The position numbers were made by a program, and so were the translations under genes. The notes beneath the pieces were generated by a model. That model was given only the letters and a program-made list of their open reading frames with translations, was not told the origin of the DNA and searched no databases. From the NCBI GenBank assembly GCA_004144185.1, contig SEFP01000002.1, positions 744,001-808,000 on the forward strand: DNA of 64,000 bases, given 5' to 3'. The stretch is from Sphingobacteriales bacterium. Its GTDB lineage: Bacteria; Bacteroidota; Bacteroidia; Chitinophagales; Chitinophagaceae. Shown here one piece after another: positions 18,910 through 27,298 of the stretch. The number at the start of each line of letters is the position of its first letter. The first letter of the stretch is position 1.

Positions 18910-19529
18910 CAATCTACAGAAAATCCGGAAAGATGACGTAATTCCTGTTTCAGATTCCGACGGGCCGCCGCCTCGTAGCGATCCCTGAAAAATGCAGTCT
19001 GAAAAACAGACGGTTTATCCAGAAAGGATCGAAGGACCTGCGCACGCCCGGCCTGGTACACCGCATCAGGATACTGGCTATATTCCATGCGAATCTGTAC
19101 GGTGTAGTCCTGATATTGACGCGGCGGAGCACCCAGAATCGATAAATCCGCATCCAGAAACAGTGCAGCATCGGCCAGGCCGGCAGCTTCGTGCTGACGG
19201 GTAGCTTCAATCAGTTCCACGACACGTTGAACCGCTGCTTCCGGAATTCCGGTTGCAGTAAGCCGCTTCCTGGCCAGCTGTCCACTTTGAAATTCATTGT
19301 CGGTACGGGCCGGATCATAAATGCAATCATGGTAAAAAGCCGCCAGATAAACAGCAGTCCGGTTCTGCAAGAACGGTTCTACGGCCTGTATCTGTTCGAT
19401 CAGGTGCCGGATATGATCCAGGGTATGATAGGCCCGGTGAGGTTCGTTGTAAGCAGCCGTCAGCTCCTGCCAATACGCCTGACACACGTTTGAGGGCGCG
19501 CTCAATAGGTTGTAAAAGAGATTCTGCAT
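18909..19529 (-). CDS. HD-superfamily metal-dependent hydrolase
   Basis: The 206-aa protein matches the COG4339-like group of predicted HD phosphohydrolases. It has RAYHTLDHIRHLIEQI, YLAAFYHDCIYDPARTDNE (the HD pair), and LFLDADLSILG with a late acidic cluster. The substrate is unknown. ATG 19529 is chosen over the track start because homology begins at MQNLFYNLL; a TTCCGGAA palindrome begins at the last base of that start codon and lies over the sequence just upstream. It overlaps the downstream DUF6122 gene by one base. Confidence 0.82.
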   Translation of the reverse strand: MQNLFYNLLSAPSNVCQAYWQELTAAYNEPHRAYHTLDHIRHLIEQIQAVEPFLQNRTAVYLAAFYHDCIYDPARTDNEFQSGQLARKRLTATGIPEAAVQRVVELIEATRQHEAAGLADAALFLDADLSILGAPPRQYQDYTVQIRMEYSQYPDAVYQAGRAQVLRSFLDKPSVFQTAFFRDRYEAAARRNLKQELRHLSGFSVD

Positions 19530-19702
19530 TCCGGAAGAAAAGACCTTACCGGGAGCTACGTACCGGACGGTCCTAAAATCGCAACTATAAACCAGAACAG
19601 GATTTGGAACCAAATTATTTCTGTGTTAAGTTTGTATGAATTCAGGGTTAACAAACGAAAATCGTGAAGTTGCTTTTTGTCATTCTATAAATTTTTTGCA
19701 TT

Positions 19703-19918
19703 ATGAGTCGGACTACTCAAAAAATTCTCATCAGCCGCATTCTGCAGGTTTCGCTGGCGGTTCCTTTTATTCTTCTATTGGCCTACATCCTGATGTCGTC
19801 TGCCCAAACGGCCAGTATGCCTACGTTTGTAGCAGCCTGTTTGTTTACGGTCTTACTGGTGATGTTGATTCTGAAAGCGGTCTACCGCAGTCGGGTGTTC
19901 AACGCTCCCGGCCGCTAA
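19703..19918 (+). CDS. Small two-helix membrane protein
   Basis: The 71-aa product has two clear hydrophobic segments (ILQVSLAVPFILLLAYILM and FVAACLFTVLLVMLILKAV) flanked by basic ends, so it is probably an inner-membrane hairpin. I do not recognise a family. It is followed by a 48-aa membrane ORF on the same strand and a terminator, and upstream DNA is AT-rich, which supports a real small operon. Confidence 0.55.
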   Translation: MSRTTQKILISRILQVSLAVPFILLLAYILMSSAQTASMPTFVAACLFTVLLVMLILKAVYRSRVFNAPGR

Positions 19919-19960
19919 GCATTCCGGAACCGCTGGATTTCACCTTTTAATTCTTTTCCG

Positions 19961-20107
19961 ATGCGCGGTGGTGGCGACTGGTTTCCGTTTATGCTGTTTC
20001 TGCTGTTACTGGCAGCAGGGTTGCACTGGGGCAGCCGATGGATCCGGAAACGACAGGCCCGGCATAAGGTTCCGTTTGAGGACGGGGTCGATTACCACAA
20101 CAACTGA
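19961..20107 (+). CDS. Tiny single-helix membrane protein (48 aa), below the ORF track cut-off
   Basis: Reading from ATG 19961 gives MRGGGDWFPFMLFLLLLAAG, then a basic stretch (WIRKRQARHK) and a polar tail to TGA at 20105-20107. The pattern is one transmembrane helix with a positively charged cytosolic side. It lies 42 bp after the 71-aa membrane ORF and just before a strong terminator. No family is recognised; the case rests on the helix pattern and location. Confidence 0.45.
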   Translation: MRGGGDWFPFMLFLLLLAAGLHWGSRWIRKRQARHKVPFEDGVDYHNN

Positions 20108-20125
20108 TTCCCAGGAGGATACATT

Positions 20126-20160
20126 AAAAAGAGGGCCGCTTTATAAGCAGCCCTCTTTTT
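20126..20160. terminator. Bidirectional intrinsic terminator
   Basis: AAAAAGAGGGC and GCCCTCTTTTT pair around a short loop between the small membrane ORFs and argS, which converge. It can stop transcription from both sides. Confidence 0.85.
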
Positions 20161-20206
20161 AATTTTCAGGATCGGTTCAGTGCGCCTGTTGACGCAGCCG
20201 GAACAG

Positions 20207-22009
20207 TTACATTTTTTCCGGAACCTGAATGCCCAGCAGATTCATGGCGTGTTTGATCACCGTCGCGGTCATGATACACAGCATCAGCCGCAGGTCACGT
20301 TTCTCAGGGGTTTCGGCCTCCGCTACCGAGTGCTGGGCATAAAAGCTATTGAATTTCTGCGCCAGCGCAAAGGCATACTGGCAGATCAGCGACGGGTTGT
20401 ATTCAGCAGCGGCCGCACTGATGGTGTCCGGATATTGCTCCAGTTGCAGCACAAGCTCCTTTTCCAACGGCAGCACCGGTTCGGTGAGATCGAAGGCCTG
20501 GAAATGTGTCCGGTCTACAAATACCGATACGCCGGATTTGCGCAGGATGGAATGAATCCGGGCATGTGCATACTGTACAAACGTAGCGGTATAGCCGTGC
20601 AGGTCAATGCTTTCGGCCGGGTTGAAGATCATCTTCTTTTTCGGCTCTACGCGCAGCAGGTAAAATTTCAACGCACCCGTACCGATCATTTTATACAAGG
20701 CTTCCAGCTCGCTTCCGGAAAAGCCCTCGGTTTTACCCGCAGCCTCGGTTTGCACTTTGGCCAGACCAATCATTTCATGGAGCATGTCATCGGCATCCAC
20801 AACGGTTCCTTCCCGGCTTTTCATTTTTCCGGAAGGCAGTTCCACCATGCCATAGCTCAGGTGATAAATGCCGTTGGCGCAGGGTTCGTTCAGCCGTTTC
20901 AGAATCCGCTTCAGCACTTCCATATGGTAATTCTGCTCATCGGCAATTACGTAGATGCTTTCATCGAGCTTGTAATCGTCGTACTTCAGCCGTGCAGTGC
21001 CGAGGTCCTGCGTCATGTACACAGATGTACCATCGCCGCGGAGCAGGAGTTTCTGGTCGAGGCCTTCATTGGTAAGATCGATCCAGACCGATCCGTCGTC
21101 TTTCCGGAACAGCACGCCTTTCTGCAAGCCTTCTTCTACGAGTTGTTTTCCCAATAGGTAGGTGTCGCTTTCATAATAATATTTATCAAAGTCTACACCC
21201 AACTGCTTGTAGGTCACTTCAAATCCTTTGTACACCCAGCTGTTCATGGTTTCCCACAATGAGTAGATTTCGGGGTCGCCGGCTTCCCAACCGCGCAGCA
21301 TGTCCTGGGCTTCCTTAAAAATAGGCGCTTCGGCTTCAGCTTTTTTGGCGTCCATACCACCGGCGACCAGATCGGCTACTTCTGCCTTGTAGATGTCGTT
21401 GTACTTTACATAGGAGTCGCCAACGAGGTGGTCGCCTTTGATTCCGGAATCTTCCGGTGTGGCGCCGTTGGCGTACCGTTTCCAGGCAATCATGCTCTTG
21501 CAGATATGAATGCCGCGATCGTTGATCAGATTGGCTTTGATCACCTGTTTGCCATCCGCTTTCAGGATTTCGCTGACGGCAAAACCCAAAAAAATATTCC
21601 GCAGGTGACCGAAGTGTAAGGGCTTGTTGGTATTCGGCGACGAGTACTCCACCATAGCGCGGTAGGCCGTTTTTGGCTTCTGGCCCCACAGGCTGTTATT
21701 GAAATGATTCAGCAGAAACGCTTCCCAGTAGGCATCGCGGACGCTCAGGTTCAGAAAGCCACCTACGATTTTAAAGCCCGAAAACAGATTCGTATTTTGA
21801 AGCAGCCAGTCGCCCAGCTGCGCACCCAACGCATCCGGCTTTTGGCGCAGGGTTTTGACGTACGGAAACAGGACTACGGTGTAATCGCCTTCAAACTCGG
21901 GCTTGGTTTCATTGACGGTAACCGTCTGCGCCTCTACCGGTCCCAGTTCCGGAAAGACTGTTTTCAGGGCATCGGCCGTCGCGTTCTTAATCTGAGCAAC
22001 AAGATTCAT
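20207..22009 (-). CDS. argS: Arginyl-tRNA synthetase
   Basis: The 600-aa class I synthetase charges tRNA-Arg. It has the N-terminal Add-1-type domain (about 1-100) and the HIGH-type motif in NTNKPLHFGHLRNIFLG near residue 122. The catalytic core contains VYMTQDLGTARLK and MVELPSGKMKSREGTVVDADD (KMSKS equivalent). A C-terminal anticodon-binding helical domain starts around TATFVQYAHARIHSILRK. ATG 22009 is used; the track adds 19 residues upstream. A TACTTTTG promoter box lies immediately before it. Six TTCCGGAA sites occur inside, read as PE, SG and FR in different frames. It converges on the small membrane gene pair. Confidence 0.95.
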   Translation of the reverse strand: MNLVAQIKNATADALKTVFPELGPVEAQTVTVNETKPEFEGDYTVVLFPYVKTLRQKPDALGAQLGDWLLQNTNLFSGFKIVGGFLNLSVRDAYWEAFLLNHFNNSLWGQKPKTAYRAMVEYSSPNTNKPLHFGHLRNIFLGFAVSEILKADGKQVIKANLINDRGIHICKSMIAWKRYANGATPEDSGIKGDHLVGDSYVKYNDIYKAEVADLVAGGMDAKKAEAEAPIFKEAQDMLRGWEAGDPEIYSLWETMNSWVYKGFEVTYKQLGVDFDKYYYESDTYLLGKQLVEEGLQKGVLFRKDDGSVWIDLTNEGLDQKLLLRGDGTSVYMTQDLGTARLKYDDYKLDESIYVIADEQNYHMEVLKRILKRLNEPCANGIYHLSYGMVELPSGKMKSREGTVVDADDMLHEMIGLAKVQTEAAGKTEGFSGSELEALYKMIGTGALKFYLLRVEPKKKMIFNPAESIDLHGYTATFVQYAHARIHSILRKSGVSVFVDRTHFQAFDLTEPVLPLEKELVLQLEQYPDTISAAAAEYNPSLICQYAFALAQKFNSFYAQHSVAEAETPEKRDLRLMLCIMTATVIKHAMNLLGIQVPEKM

Positions 22010-22013
22010 GCGG

Positions 22014-22021
22014 CAAAAGTA
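22014..22021 (-). promoter_or_regulatory. Candidate argS promoter box TACTTTTG
   Basis: The minus strand reads TACTTTTG, an exact TAnnTTTG match, four bases before the argS ATG. If it is the -7 element, the leader would be nearly absent. Confidence 0.4.
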
Positions 22022-22163
22022 GACCGACAATTGAAAACCGGGCCTTCCGGACCTTTGGGTTGCCACCGTATGGACTCAGTTTTGACCACACTGGCATCCG
22101 GTAGCAACCTGTATCTTCGCAACCCTGCTACGCACGTGTGTACGAAGCAGGCTTTTCGAACCC

Positions 22164-23246
22164 ATGATGCAAAAAACACTTCGCGCACTGCTGCCGGTAC
22201 TGGCCCTGGCCATAGGCGCTTCTTCCTGCTCTGAAGATTTCGACGTACTGGCACCCGCCAAGCCGTATACAGTTGTCTACGGCATTCTGGACGCCAACGA
22301 GCCGGTCAATTATGTGCGTATCCAGCGGGCCTACGGCGATCCCAACAAAAGTGCACTGGACATCGCCAAACTGCCGGACTCCTCTTACTTTGGAGCCTCT
22401 GAGCTTACGGTGACCCTTCAGATTAAGGATGCAACTGGTTCTAACTTTCAGGCTGTGGGCAACCCGCTTGAACGGAAGGATTTAACGGATAAAACCCCGG
22501 GTGTATTTTTCACTGCCAGCAAAGCCTATGAAATCAACACGAAACTGATTCCGGGTCGCACCTACCGCCTGTTGATTAAAAACAACACTACTGGTAATGT
22601 GGATACCGCCCAGACGGCTATTGTTGACCTCACCGGGGTTGCCATTTCCGAACTGGATTCGGTCCTGAGTCCGAACCAGAAGATCGAGCTGGCTCCTACT
22701 AATCCAACCAACCCGAGTGAAGATGGTACGTATACATGGCGGGTCCGCCAGTTTCCGCAAAGTCCTACAGTAAAATTCATGGATGCTACAATACGCTTCA
22801 ATTTCTGGGAGCGTACAGGCAGCGGTCAGGAAACGCCCCGTTCAGTGGATTACACCTTTAGCCGTCCGGTTAATCCGGGTGGTCCAAGCTGGCCGGGGAT
22901 GTTGCTGAGCGATAAATTCAATAATTTTTATCAGGGTCTTATCAACAGCCTGGGTGAAGCCCCTGCCGGCGTCCAGCGCCTGGTCGACAGTGCTGATTTC
23001 ATTGCGTACTTCGGTTCTCCGGAATTGTATACCTACCAGCAAAACCTCAGTCAGACCGGTGGTCTGGGCGGCGATCAGATTCAGTATCGTTATACCAATA
23101 TCCGGGGGAAGGACGTGCTGGGTGTTCTGGGATCGCGTGCACGCCTTCAGCGTACTGGCGTAGACCTCACAGACCGGACCGTAGAGGCGTTGAAAACCAA
23201 CTCCAACACTGCTCGCGCCAACATCACCGGACGGTCCACTCAATAG
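22164..23246 (+). CDS. Uncharacterised Bacteroidota lipoprotein
   Basis: The 360-aa product begins MMQKTLRALLPVLALAIGASSC, a lipoprotein signal. The rest is a beta-rich periplasmic or surface domain with phrases such as YTVVYGILDANEPVNYVRIQ and FTASKAYEINTKLIPGRTYRL. These recall lipoproteins with an Ig-like N-terminal domain often labelled DUF4249 in this phylum; I cannot confirm the family. It is divergent from argS and ends in its own terminator upstream of dnaK, so it is monocistronic. A tandem ATGATG offers two start choices. Confidence 0.7.
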   Translation: MMQKTLRALLPVLALAIGASSCSEDFDVLAPAKPYTVVYGILDANEPVNYVRIQRAYGDPNKSALDIAKLPDSSYFGASELTVTLQIKDATGSNFQAVGNPLERKDLTDKTPGVFFTASKAYEINTKLIPGRTYRLLIKNNTTGNVDTAQTAIVDLTGVAISELDSVLSPNQKIELAPTNPTNPSEDGTYTWRVRQFPQSPTVKFMDATIRFNFWERTGSGQETPRSVDYTFSRPVNPGGPSWPGMLLSDKFNNFYQGLINSLGEAPAGVQRLVDSADFIAYFGSPELYTYQQNLSQTGGLGGDQIQYRYTNIRGKDVLGVLGSRARLQRTGVDLTDRTVEALKTNSNTARANITGRSTQ

Positions 23247-23275
23247 TTCTTTCAAAACCGATTTAGGTTTGATAT

Positions 23276-23305
23276 GCCTTCTGCGTCAGTGCAGAAGGCT
23301 TTTTT
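23276..23305 (+). terminator. Intrinsic terminator
   Basis: GCCTTCTGC and GCAGAAGGC pair perfectly around a six-base loop and are followed by six Ts. It ends the lipoprotein gene. Confidence 0.9.
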
Positions 23306-23371
23306 CTGCCATTATTTCGTTACAGGCTGACATTTTGGAATCTATTTTTTATTGGTGCAGAATTTGAAGGA

Positions 23372-23424
23372 AGAGAATGTCTTTCCGGAAGCAGCCTGAT
23401 TGCAGGTCCGGAAAGACGTTCTCT
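23372..23424 (+). repeat. Long inverted repeat in the dnaK leader
   Basis: An 18-bp arm (AGAGAATGTCTTTCCGGA) pairs with TCCGGAAAGACGTTCTCT across a 17-base loop, with one position that becomes a G-U pair in RNA. It ends 27 bases before the dnaK ATG. No T-run follows, so it is not a standard terminator. Either an RNA element or a protein-binding palindrome is possible. Confidence 0.8.
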
Positions 23425-23450
23425 CATCTTTTAAATCTTACCCCAACTAT

Positions 23451-25355
23451 ATGAGCAAAATCATCGGCATTGACCTTGGCACGACCAACTCCTGTGTGGC
23501 TGTTATGGAAGGCAACGAACCTGTTGTAATTGCCAACGACGAAGGTCGTCGTACTACCCCATCAGTCGTCGCTTTCCTGAAAAACGGCGAGCGTAAAGTG
23601 GGTGATCCGGCCAAGCGCCAGGCTATCACCAACCCGAGTGCCACCATCATGTCTATCAAGCGGTACATGGGTCGTCGCTTCGACGAGGTTGGCAATGAGA
23701 TGGAGCACAACTCCTATAAAATCGTCAAAGGCGATAACAACACGCCGCGTGTAAACATCGAAGACCGCCAGTATACCCCACAGGAAATTTCGGCCATGAT
23801 TCTTCAGAAAATGAAGAAAACCGCTGAAGATTTCCTTGGTCAGGAAGTAAAAGAAGCGGTCATCACTGTTCCGGCCTACTTCAACGATGCGCAGCGTCAG
23901 GCCACGAAAGAAGCCGGTGAAATCGCGGGTCTGAACGTACGCCGGATCATCAACGAGCCAACCGCTGCTGCCCTGGCCTATGGCCTTGACAAGCAACATC
24001 AGGATTCCAAAATTGCCGTGTTTGACCTCGGTGGTGGTACGTTCGACGTTTCCATCCTGGAACTGGGCGACGGGGTGTTTGAAGTGAAATCTACCAACGG
24101 TGATACGCACCTCGGTGGTGATGACTTTGATAAAGTAATCATGGACTGGCTGGCCGATGAGTTTAAGGCCGACGAAGCCATGGACCTGCGCAAAGACCCC
24201 ATGGCCTGGCAGCGTCTGAAAGAAGCCGCCGAGAAAGCTAAAATCGAACTGTCGTCTTCTCAGGAAACCGAAATCAACCTGCCGTACGTAACTGCGGTAG
24301 ACGGTGTGCCGAAGCACCTGGTGAAGAAACTGACCCGTGCCAAATTTGAAAGTCTGGCCGACCGTCTGGTGGAGCGTACACTGGAGCCGTGCCGCAAAGC
24401 GTTGAAAGACGCCGGTATGGATGCATCCCAGATCGACGAAGTAATTCTGGTAGGGGGTTCAACCCGGATTCCGAAGATTCAGGAAGTCGTAGAAAAGTTC
24501 TTTGGCAAGAAGCCGAACCGTTCGGTAAACCCGGATGAAGTGGTAGCGATTGGTGCGGCCATCCAGGGGGGTGTACTGACCGGTGATGTAAAAGATGTTC
24601 TGCTGCTGGACGTAACCCCGCTGAGCCTCGGTATCGAAACGATGGGTGGTGTGATGACCAAGCTGATCGAAAGCAACACTACAATTCCAACCCGGAAAAC
24701 CGAAACCTTCTCGACCGCTGCCGACAACCAGCCGAGCGTAGACCTCGTCGTATTACAAGGGGAGCGTCCGATGGCGAAAGACAACAAGTCGCTGGGTCGG
24801 TTCAACCTGGACGGCATTCCACCAGCTCCGCGGGGCGTACCGCAGATCGAAGTCACGTTTGATATTGACGCCAATGGTATCCTGCATGTAACGGCGAAAG
24901 ACAAAGGCACCGGCAAGCAGCAGAATATCCGCATCGAAGCCGGTTCCGGACTGTCGAAAGAAGACATCGAGCGCATGAAGGATGAAGCCAAAGCCAACGA
25001 AGCAACCGATAAAGAAGTACGGGAGCGCGTCGAGAAGCTAAACATGGCCGACGGTCTGGTGTTCAACTCTGAAAAGCAATTGAAGGAGTACGGCGACAAG
25101 ATTCCGGCCGAGAAGAAGGAAGCTATTGAGAAAGCCGTTGCCGAACTGAAAGAAGCGCATCAGGCAGAAGACATCGCCCGGATCGACAGCGCGGTCGAAA
25201 CGCTGAATGCAGCCTGGCAGTCGGCTTCAGAAGATATGTATAAAGCGTCTGCCGATGGCATGGGCGGTGCAGAAGGCATGAATCCGGAAGGCCAGCCGCA
25301 AGGGGCCGAAGGAGATGGCCCGGTAGCCGATGCCGAGTACGAAGAAGTAAAATAA
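23451..25355 (+). CDS. dnaK: Chaperone DnaK (Hsp70)
   Basis: The 634-aa Hsp70 opens with [20 protein letters not shown], carries the second phosphate loop in [19 protein letters not shown] and the adenosine motif [16 protein letters not shown] substrate-binding beta domain begins near [14 protein letters not shown], with a helical lid and the acidic C-terminus [10 protein letters not shown] that binds co-chaperones. It folds and disaggregates cytosolic proteins with DnaJ and GrpE, neither of which is adjacent. The start is set by homology; the track adds 17 residues that lie in the leader hairpin. Codons look highly optimised and no TTCCGGAA occurs in 1.9 kb, although one lies in the leader and one just after the stop. 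Confidence 0.97.
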   Translation: MSKIIGIDLGTTNSCVAVMEGNEPVVIANDEGRRTTPSVVAFLKNGERKVGDPAKRQAITNPSATIMSIKRYMGRRFDEVGNEMEHNSYKIVKGDNNTPRVNIEDRQYTPQEISAMILQKMKKTAEDFLGQEVKEAVITVPAYFNDAQRQATKEAGEIAGLNVRRIINEPTAAALAYGLDKQHQDSKIAVFDLGGGTFDVSILELGDGVFEVKSTNGDTHLGGDDFDKVIMDWLADEFKADEAMDLRKDPMAWQRLKEAAEKAKIELSSSQETEINLPYVTAVDGVPKHLVKKLTRAKFESLADRLVERTLEPCRKALKDAGMDASQIDEVILVGGSTRIPKIQEVVEKFFGKKPNRSVNPDEVVAIGAAIQGGVLTGDVKDVLLLDVTPLSLGIETMGGVMTKLIESNTTIPTRKTETFSTAADNQPSVDLVVLQGERPMAKDNKSLGRFNLDGIPPAPRGVPQIEVTFDIDANGILHVTAKDKGTGKQQNIRIEAGSGLSKEDIERMKDEAKANEATDKEVRERVEKLNMADGLVFNSEKQLKEYGDKIPAEKKEAIEKAVAELKEAHQAEDIARIDSAVETLNAAWQSASEDMYKASADGMGGAEGMNPEGQPQGAEGDGPVADAEYEEVK

Positions 25356-25393
25356 GTGTTGGCTCCGGAAGGTTTGTTTCCGGAAAGACCATC

Positions 25394-25426
25394 AAAAGGC
25401 CCCACAAAACTGTGGGGCCTTTTTTA
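25394..25426 (+). terminator. Intrinsic terminator of dnaK
   Basis: AAAAGGCCCCACA pairs with TGTGGGGCCTTTT around AAAC, followed by Ts. Confidence 0.9.
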
Positions 25427-25538
25427 GTTCCATTCGATCTTGGTTAATGTCATTCGGACGTATGATCAAGGATTGGAAAGAGGATTTTGGAAGAGCTCCT
25501 ATTATATCTATGCACGGTATCAACAGCTGCTTGCCATT
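25427..25538. other. Intergenic stretch without a recognisable gene
   Basis: Short ORFs here (track 25440 and 25447) have no family features, and no RNA gene was recognised. The stretch lies between the dnaK terminator and the terminator of the decayed gene on the other strand. Confidence 0.4.
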
Positions 25539-25566
25539 AAAAAAGCCCCGCAGTGGCAGGGCTTTC
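25539..25566 (-). terminator. Intrinsic terminator (minus strand)
   Basis: AAAGCCCTGC and GCGGGGCTTT pair with one mismatch on the minus strand and are followed by a T-run. It lies just downstream of the apparent small pseudogene. Confidence 0.7.
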
Positions 25567-25568
25567 CT

Positions 25569-25779
25569 TTATATTTTACCAGTTCCGGACAAATGTTTTC
25601 CGGAAGCCTTTCGGGGTACGGCGATTAGCAACGCTATTATTAAACTGATTCCAATGACAGCCGCCGGTTTGGTCTTTAAGTCAACCCGTGTTCCAGATCG
25701 CCTGTTCCGCCAGATCTATCAGGTACTATAGGCCTACCCCAAGCACAAACGCGATCAAAAACCGGATAATGAAGTTCAT
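25569..25779 (-). pseudogene. Remnant of a small two-helix membrane protein gene
   Basis: On the minus strand ATG 25779 gives MNFIIRFLIAFVLGVGL and then an in-frame TAG. After a +1 frame change the reading continues IWRNRRSGTRVDLKTKPAAV and then ISLIIALLIAVPRKASGKH to a TAA at 25569. The two halves together look like an 65-70 aa protein with two membrane helices, broken by one nonsense change and a short insertion near GATAGATC. A terminator follows directly, as expected for a former gene. This is my reconstruction and could be chance. Confidence 0.35.
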
Positions 25780-25824
25780 AGTTTTAAAAGTAAAACTTAT
25801 TCGCAGACCGTTCCGGAAAGAATC

Positions 25825-26667
25825 CTACCCAAGCTGTCCACTCATCAGCAATGCGAGAATAATTCCGCCGGCGACAATCCGGTACCAGCCCCAAACCTGA
25901 AAGCCATACTTTTTCAAAAATCCGATGAAAAACCGGATGGCCAGCGCAGCTACGATAAACGCCACCACATTACCCAGCAAAAAATGAAACAGGTGCGCGC
26001 TGTCCTGCGTAATTAATTTATATCCCTTCGTCTCCACGCCGCCTACATGCCAGTCTTTCAGGAGAATCGAATAGGCCGTTACCGCCAGCATCGTAGGGAC
26101 CGCCAGGAAAAACGAAAACTCTGCCGCTGCGGCCCGCGTCAGCCGTTGCTGCATCCCACCGATAATCGACGCAGCCGCCCGACTGGTACCCGGCATCATC
26201 GCCAGACATTGCCAAAAGCCGATCGTCACTGCTTTTTTGACGGAGATTTCTTTTTCGTCGGTGATGAGTTGCGTAGGCGCACCGGGCACCGGTTGCGGAA
26301 ACAGTTTATCGATAAATAGCAACACCACACCACCTAAAATAAGCACCACCGCAATCGGCATGGGCTTTTCCAATACGGCTTCAATGGCATCATCAAACAA
26401 TTTGCCCAACACCAGTGCCGGAATGACCGCTGCGGCCAGTTTCAGGTAAAAAGCCGGGTTCCGGAAGTTGAAAAACGTTTTCCAGTACAAGGCTACGACC
26501 GCCAGGATGGCACCGAACTGAATGGAAACGGTGAACAACTTCACGAATTCATCTTCCTGGATACCCATCGCCGTGTTGACGAAAATCATGTGTGCTGTGG
26601 ACGAAATCGGTAAAAACTCGGTCAGTCCTTCGACCACTGCTGTAATAATCGCCTGGAACGTTGTCAT
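25825..26667 (-). CDS. uppP: Undecaprenyl-diphosphatase UppP (BacA family)
   Basis: The 280-aa integral membrane enzyme recycles undecaprenyl pyrophosphate to the lipid carrier used for peptidoglycan and surface polysaccharides. Both active-site motifs are present: EGLTEFLPISSTAH near residue 14 and MPGTSRAAASIIGGM near residue 158, among about eight hydrophobic segments. Length is normal. It is transcribed leftward with a TATTTTCG box near its start, upstream of the decayed small gene. TTCCGGAA sites lie on both sides and inside. Confidence 0.94.
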   Translation of the reverse strand: MTTFQAIITAVVEGLTEFLPISSTAHMIFVNTAMGIQEDEFVKLFTVSIQFGAILAVVALYWKTFFNFRNPAFYLKLAAAVIPALVLGKLFDDAIEAVLEKPMPIAVVLILGGVVLLFIDKLFPQPVPGAPTQLITDEKEISVKKAVTIGFWQCLAMMPGTSRAAASIIGGMQQRLTRAAAAEFSFFLAVPTMLAVTAYSILLKDWHVGGVETKGYKLITQDSAHLFHFLLGNVVAFIVAALAIRFFIGFLKKYGFQVWGWYRIVAGGIILALLMSGQLG

Positions 26668-26743
26668 GGCCGCGAAAATACGCGCTCCGGTTCCGGAAAT
26701 GAAACAGCCCCTTCTCCAACATCATTATCCGGGCTTCGACGCT

Positions 26744-26775
26744 GTCATTCTGCGCTTCGACAGGCTCAGAATGAC
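26744..26775. repeat. REP-like palindromic repeat
   Basis: GTCATTCTG and CAGAATGAC form a perfect 9-bp inverted repeat around CGCTTCGACAGGCT. The core CTTCGACAGGCTCAG resembles a dispersed repeat that I recall from several bacterial phyla. Confidence 0.7.
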
Positions 26776-26823
26776 AATGTCGAAGAACAGCCTGACACGT
26801 TGCTTATATCATTTCCATTCACC

Positions 26824-26861
26824 GTTTCGCTATGCGGTGTCACCCTGAGCCTGTCGAAGGG
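26824..26861. repeat. 38-bp direct repeat, left copy
   Basis: This copy and the one at 27244-27281 match at 35 of 38 positions by hand. Both contain CACCCTGAxCCTGTCGAAGGG preceded by TTTCGCTATGC. They bracket the 20/21-nt tandem array. Confidence 0.8.
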
Positions 26862-26868
26862 CGCCTTT

Positions 26869-27204
26869 ATGGTTACTCCAATGAAGACTCCTATAAGATT
26901 AAGGAGACAGGAAACCGAGCGAGAATCAGGAACAGAAGCTTTGAAGGAACGTTCAAACCATGCAGAAGCCCTCAATGTCATGCAGAAGCCCTCAATGTCA
27001 TGCAGAAGCCCTCAATGGCACGCAGAAATGACTGAACACCGTGCAGAACTGATCGAAGTCCATGCAGAAATGGTTCAAGGGCATGCAGAAGTCACCCAAT
27101 GGCATGCAGAAACCATAGAAGTCCGTGCAGAAACCATCGAAAAGCATGCAGAATTCATTGCAGGCCATGCAGCACTGGTCAAAGGCCCTGCAGAAGTCAA
27201 ATAA
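26869..27204 (+). CDS. Repeat-encoded ORF with a heptapeptide HAExxxx array
   Basis: The open frame encodes about 111 aa from the internal ATG 26869; the track start at 26800 would read through a REP-like repeat. After a charged N-terminal part (MKTPIRLRRQETERESG) the protein is a run of seven-residue units such as HAEMVQG, HAEVTQW, HAETIEV and HAEFIAG. A regular seven-residue period could form an amphipathic helix. The first units are spaced 20 nt and read out of phase (MQKPSMSCRSPQ), with the frame restored after three. The array continues past the stop codon in another frame, which argues that the DNA repeat, not the protein, is the unit of expansion. No family is known to me; whether it is translated is uncertain. 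Confidence 0.35.
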   Translation: MVTPMKTPIRLRRQETERESGTEALKERSNHAEALNVMQKPSMSCRSPQWHAEMTEHRAELIEVHAEMVQGHAEVTQWHAETIEVRAETIEKHAEFIAGHAALVKGPAEVK

Positions 27205-27236
27205 AGCATGCAGAACTGGTTCAATAGCATGCAGAA
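26959..27236 (+). repeat. Tandem array of about 15 units, 20-21 nt, core CATGCAGAA
   Basis: Copies of TGCAGAA (with variants CGCAGAA and TGCAGCA) begin at 26961, 26981, 27001, 27021, 27042, 27063, 27084, 27105, 27126, 27147, 27168, 27189, 27209 and 27230. Spacing is 20 nt for the first units and once near the end, and 21 nt elsewhere. The first two units (CATGCAGAAGCCCTCAATGT) are identical and the third nearly so, while later ones have diverged. Units are contiguous, without spacers. Confidence 0.9.
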
Positions 27237-27243
27237 ACCATAA

Positions 27244-27281
27244 ATTTCGCTATGCATTGTCACCCTGAACCTGTCGAAGGG
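27244..27281. repeat. 38-bp direct repeat, right copy
   Basis: This copy matches 26824-26861 with three differences. It ends the island on the right side of the tandem array. Confidence 0.8.
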
Positions 27282-27298
27282 CTTGTTGAGAGGTAGAA

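Noticed and set aside
20180-21157. 325-aa plus-strand ORF antisense to argS
   Set aside because: It is a shadow of argS with no recognisable motif.
25447-25731. 94-aa ORF after dnaK
   Set aside because: It crosses two terminators and has no conserved pattern.
26959-27236. CRISPR array
   Set aside because: Units are contiguous and 20-21 nt with gradual divergence; there are no spacers of constant length and no cas genes.
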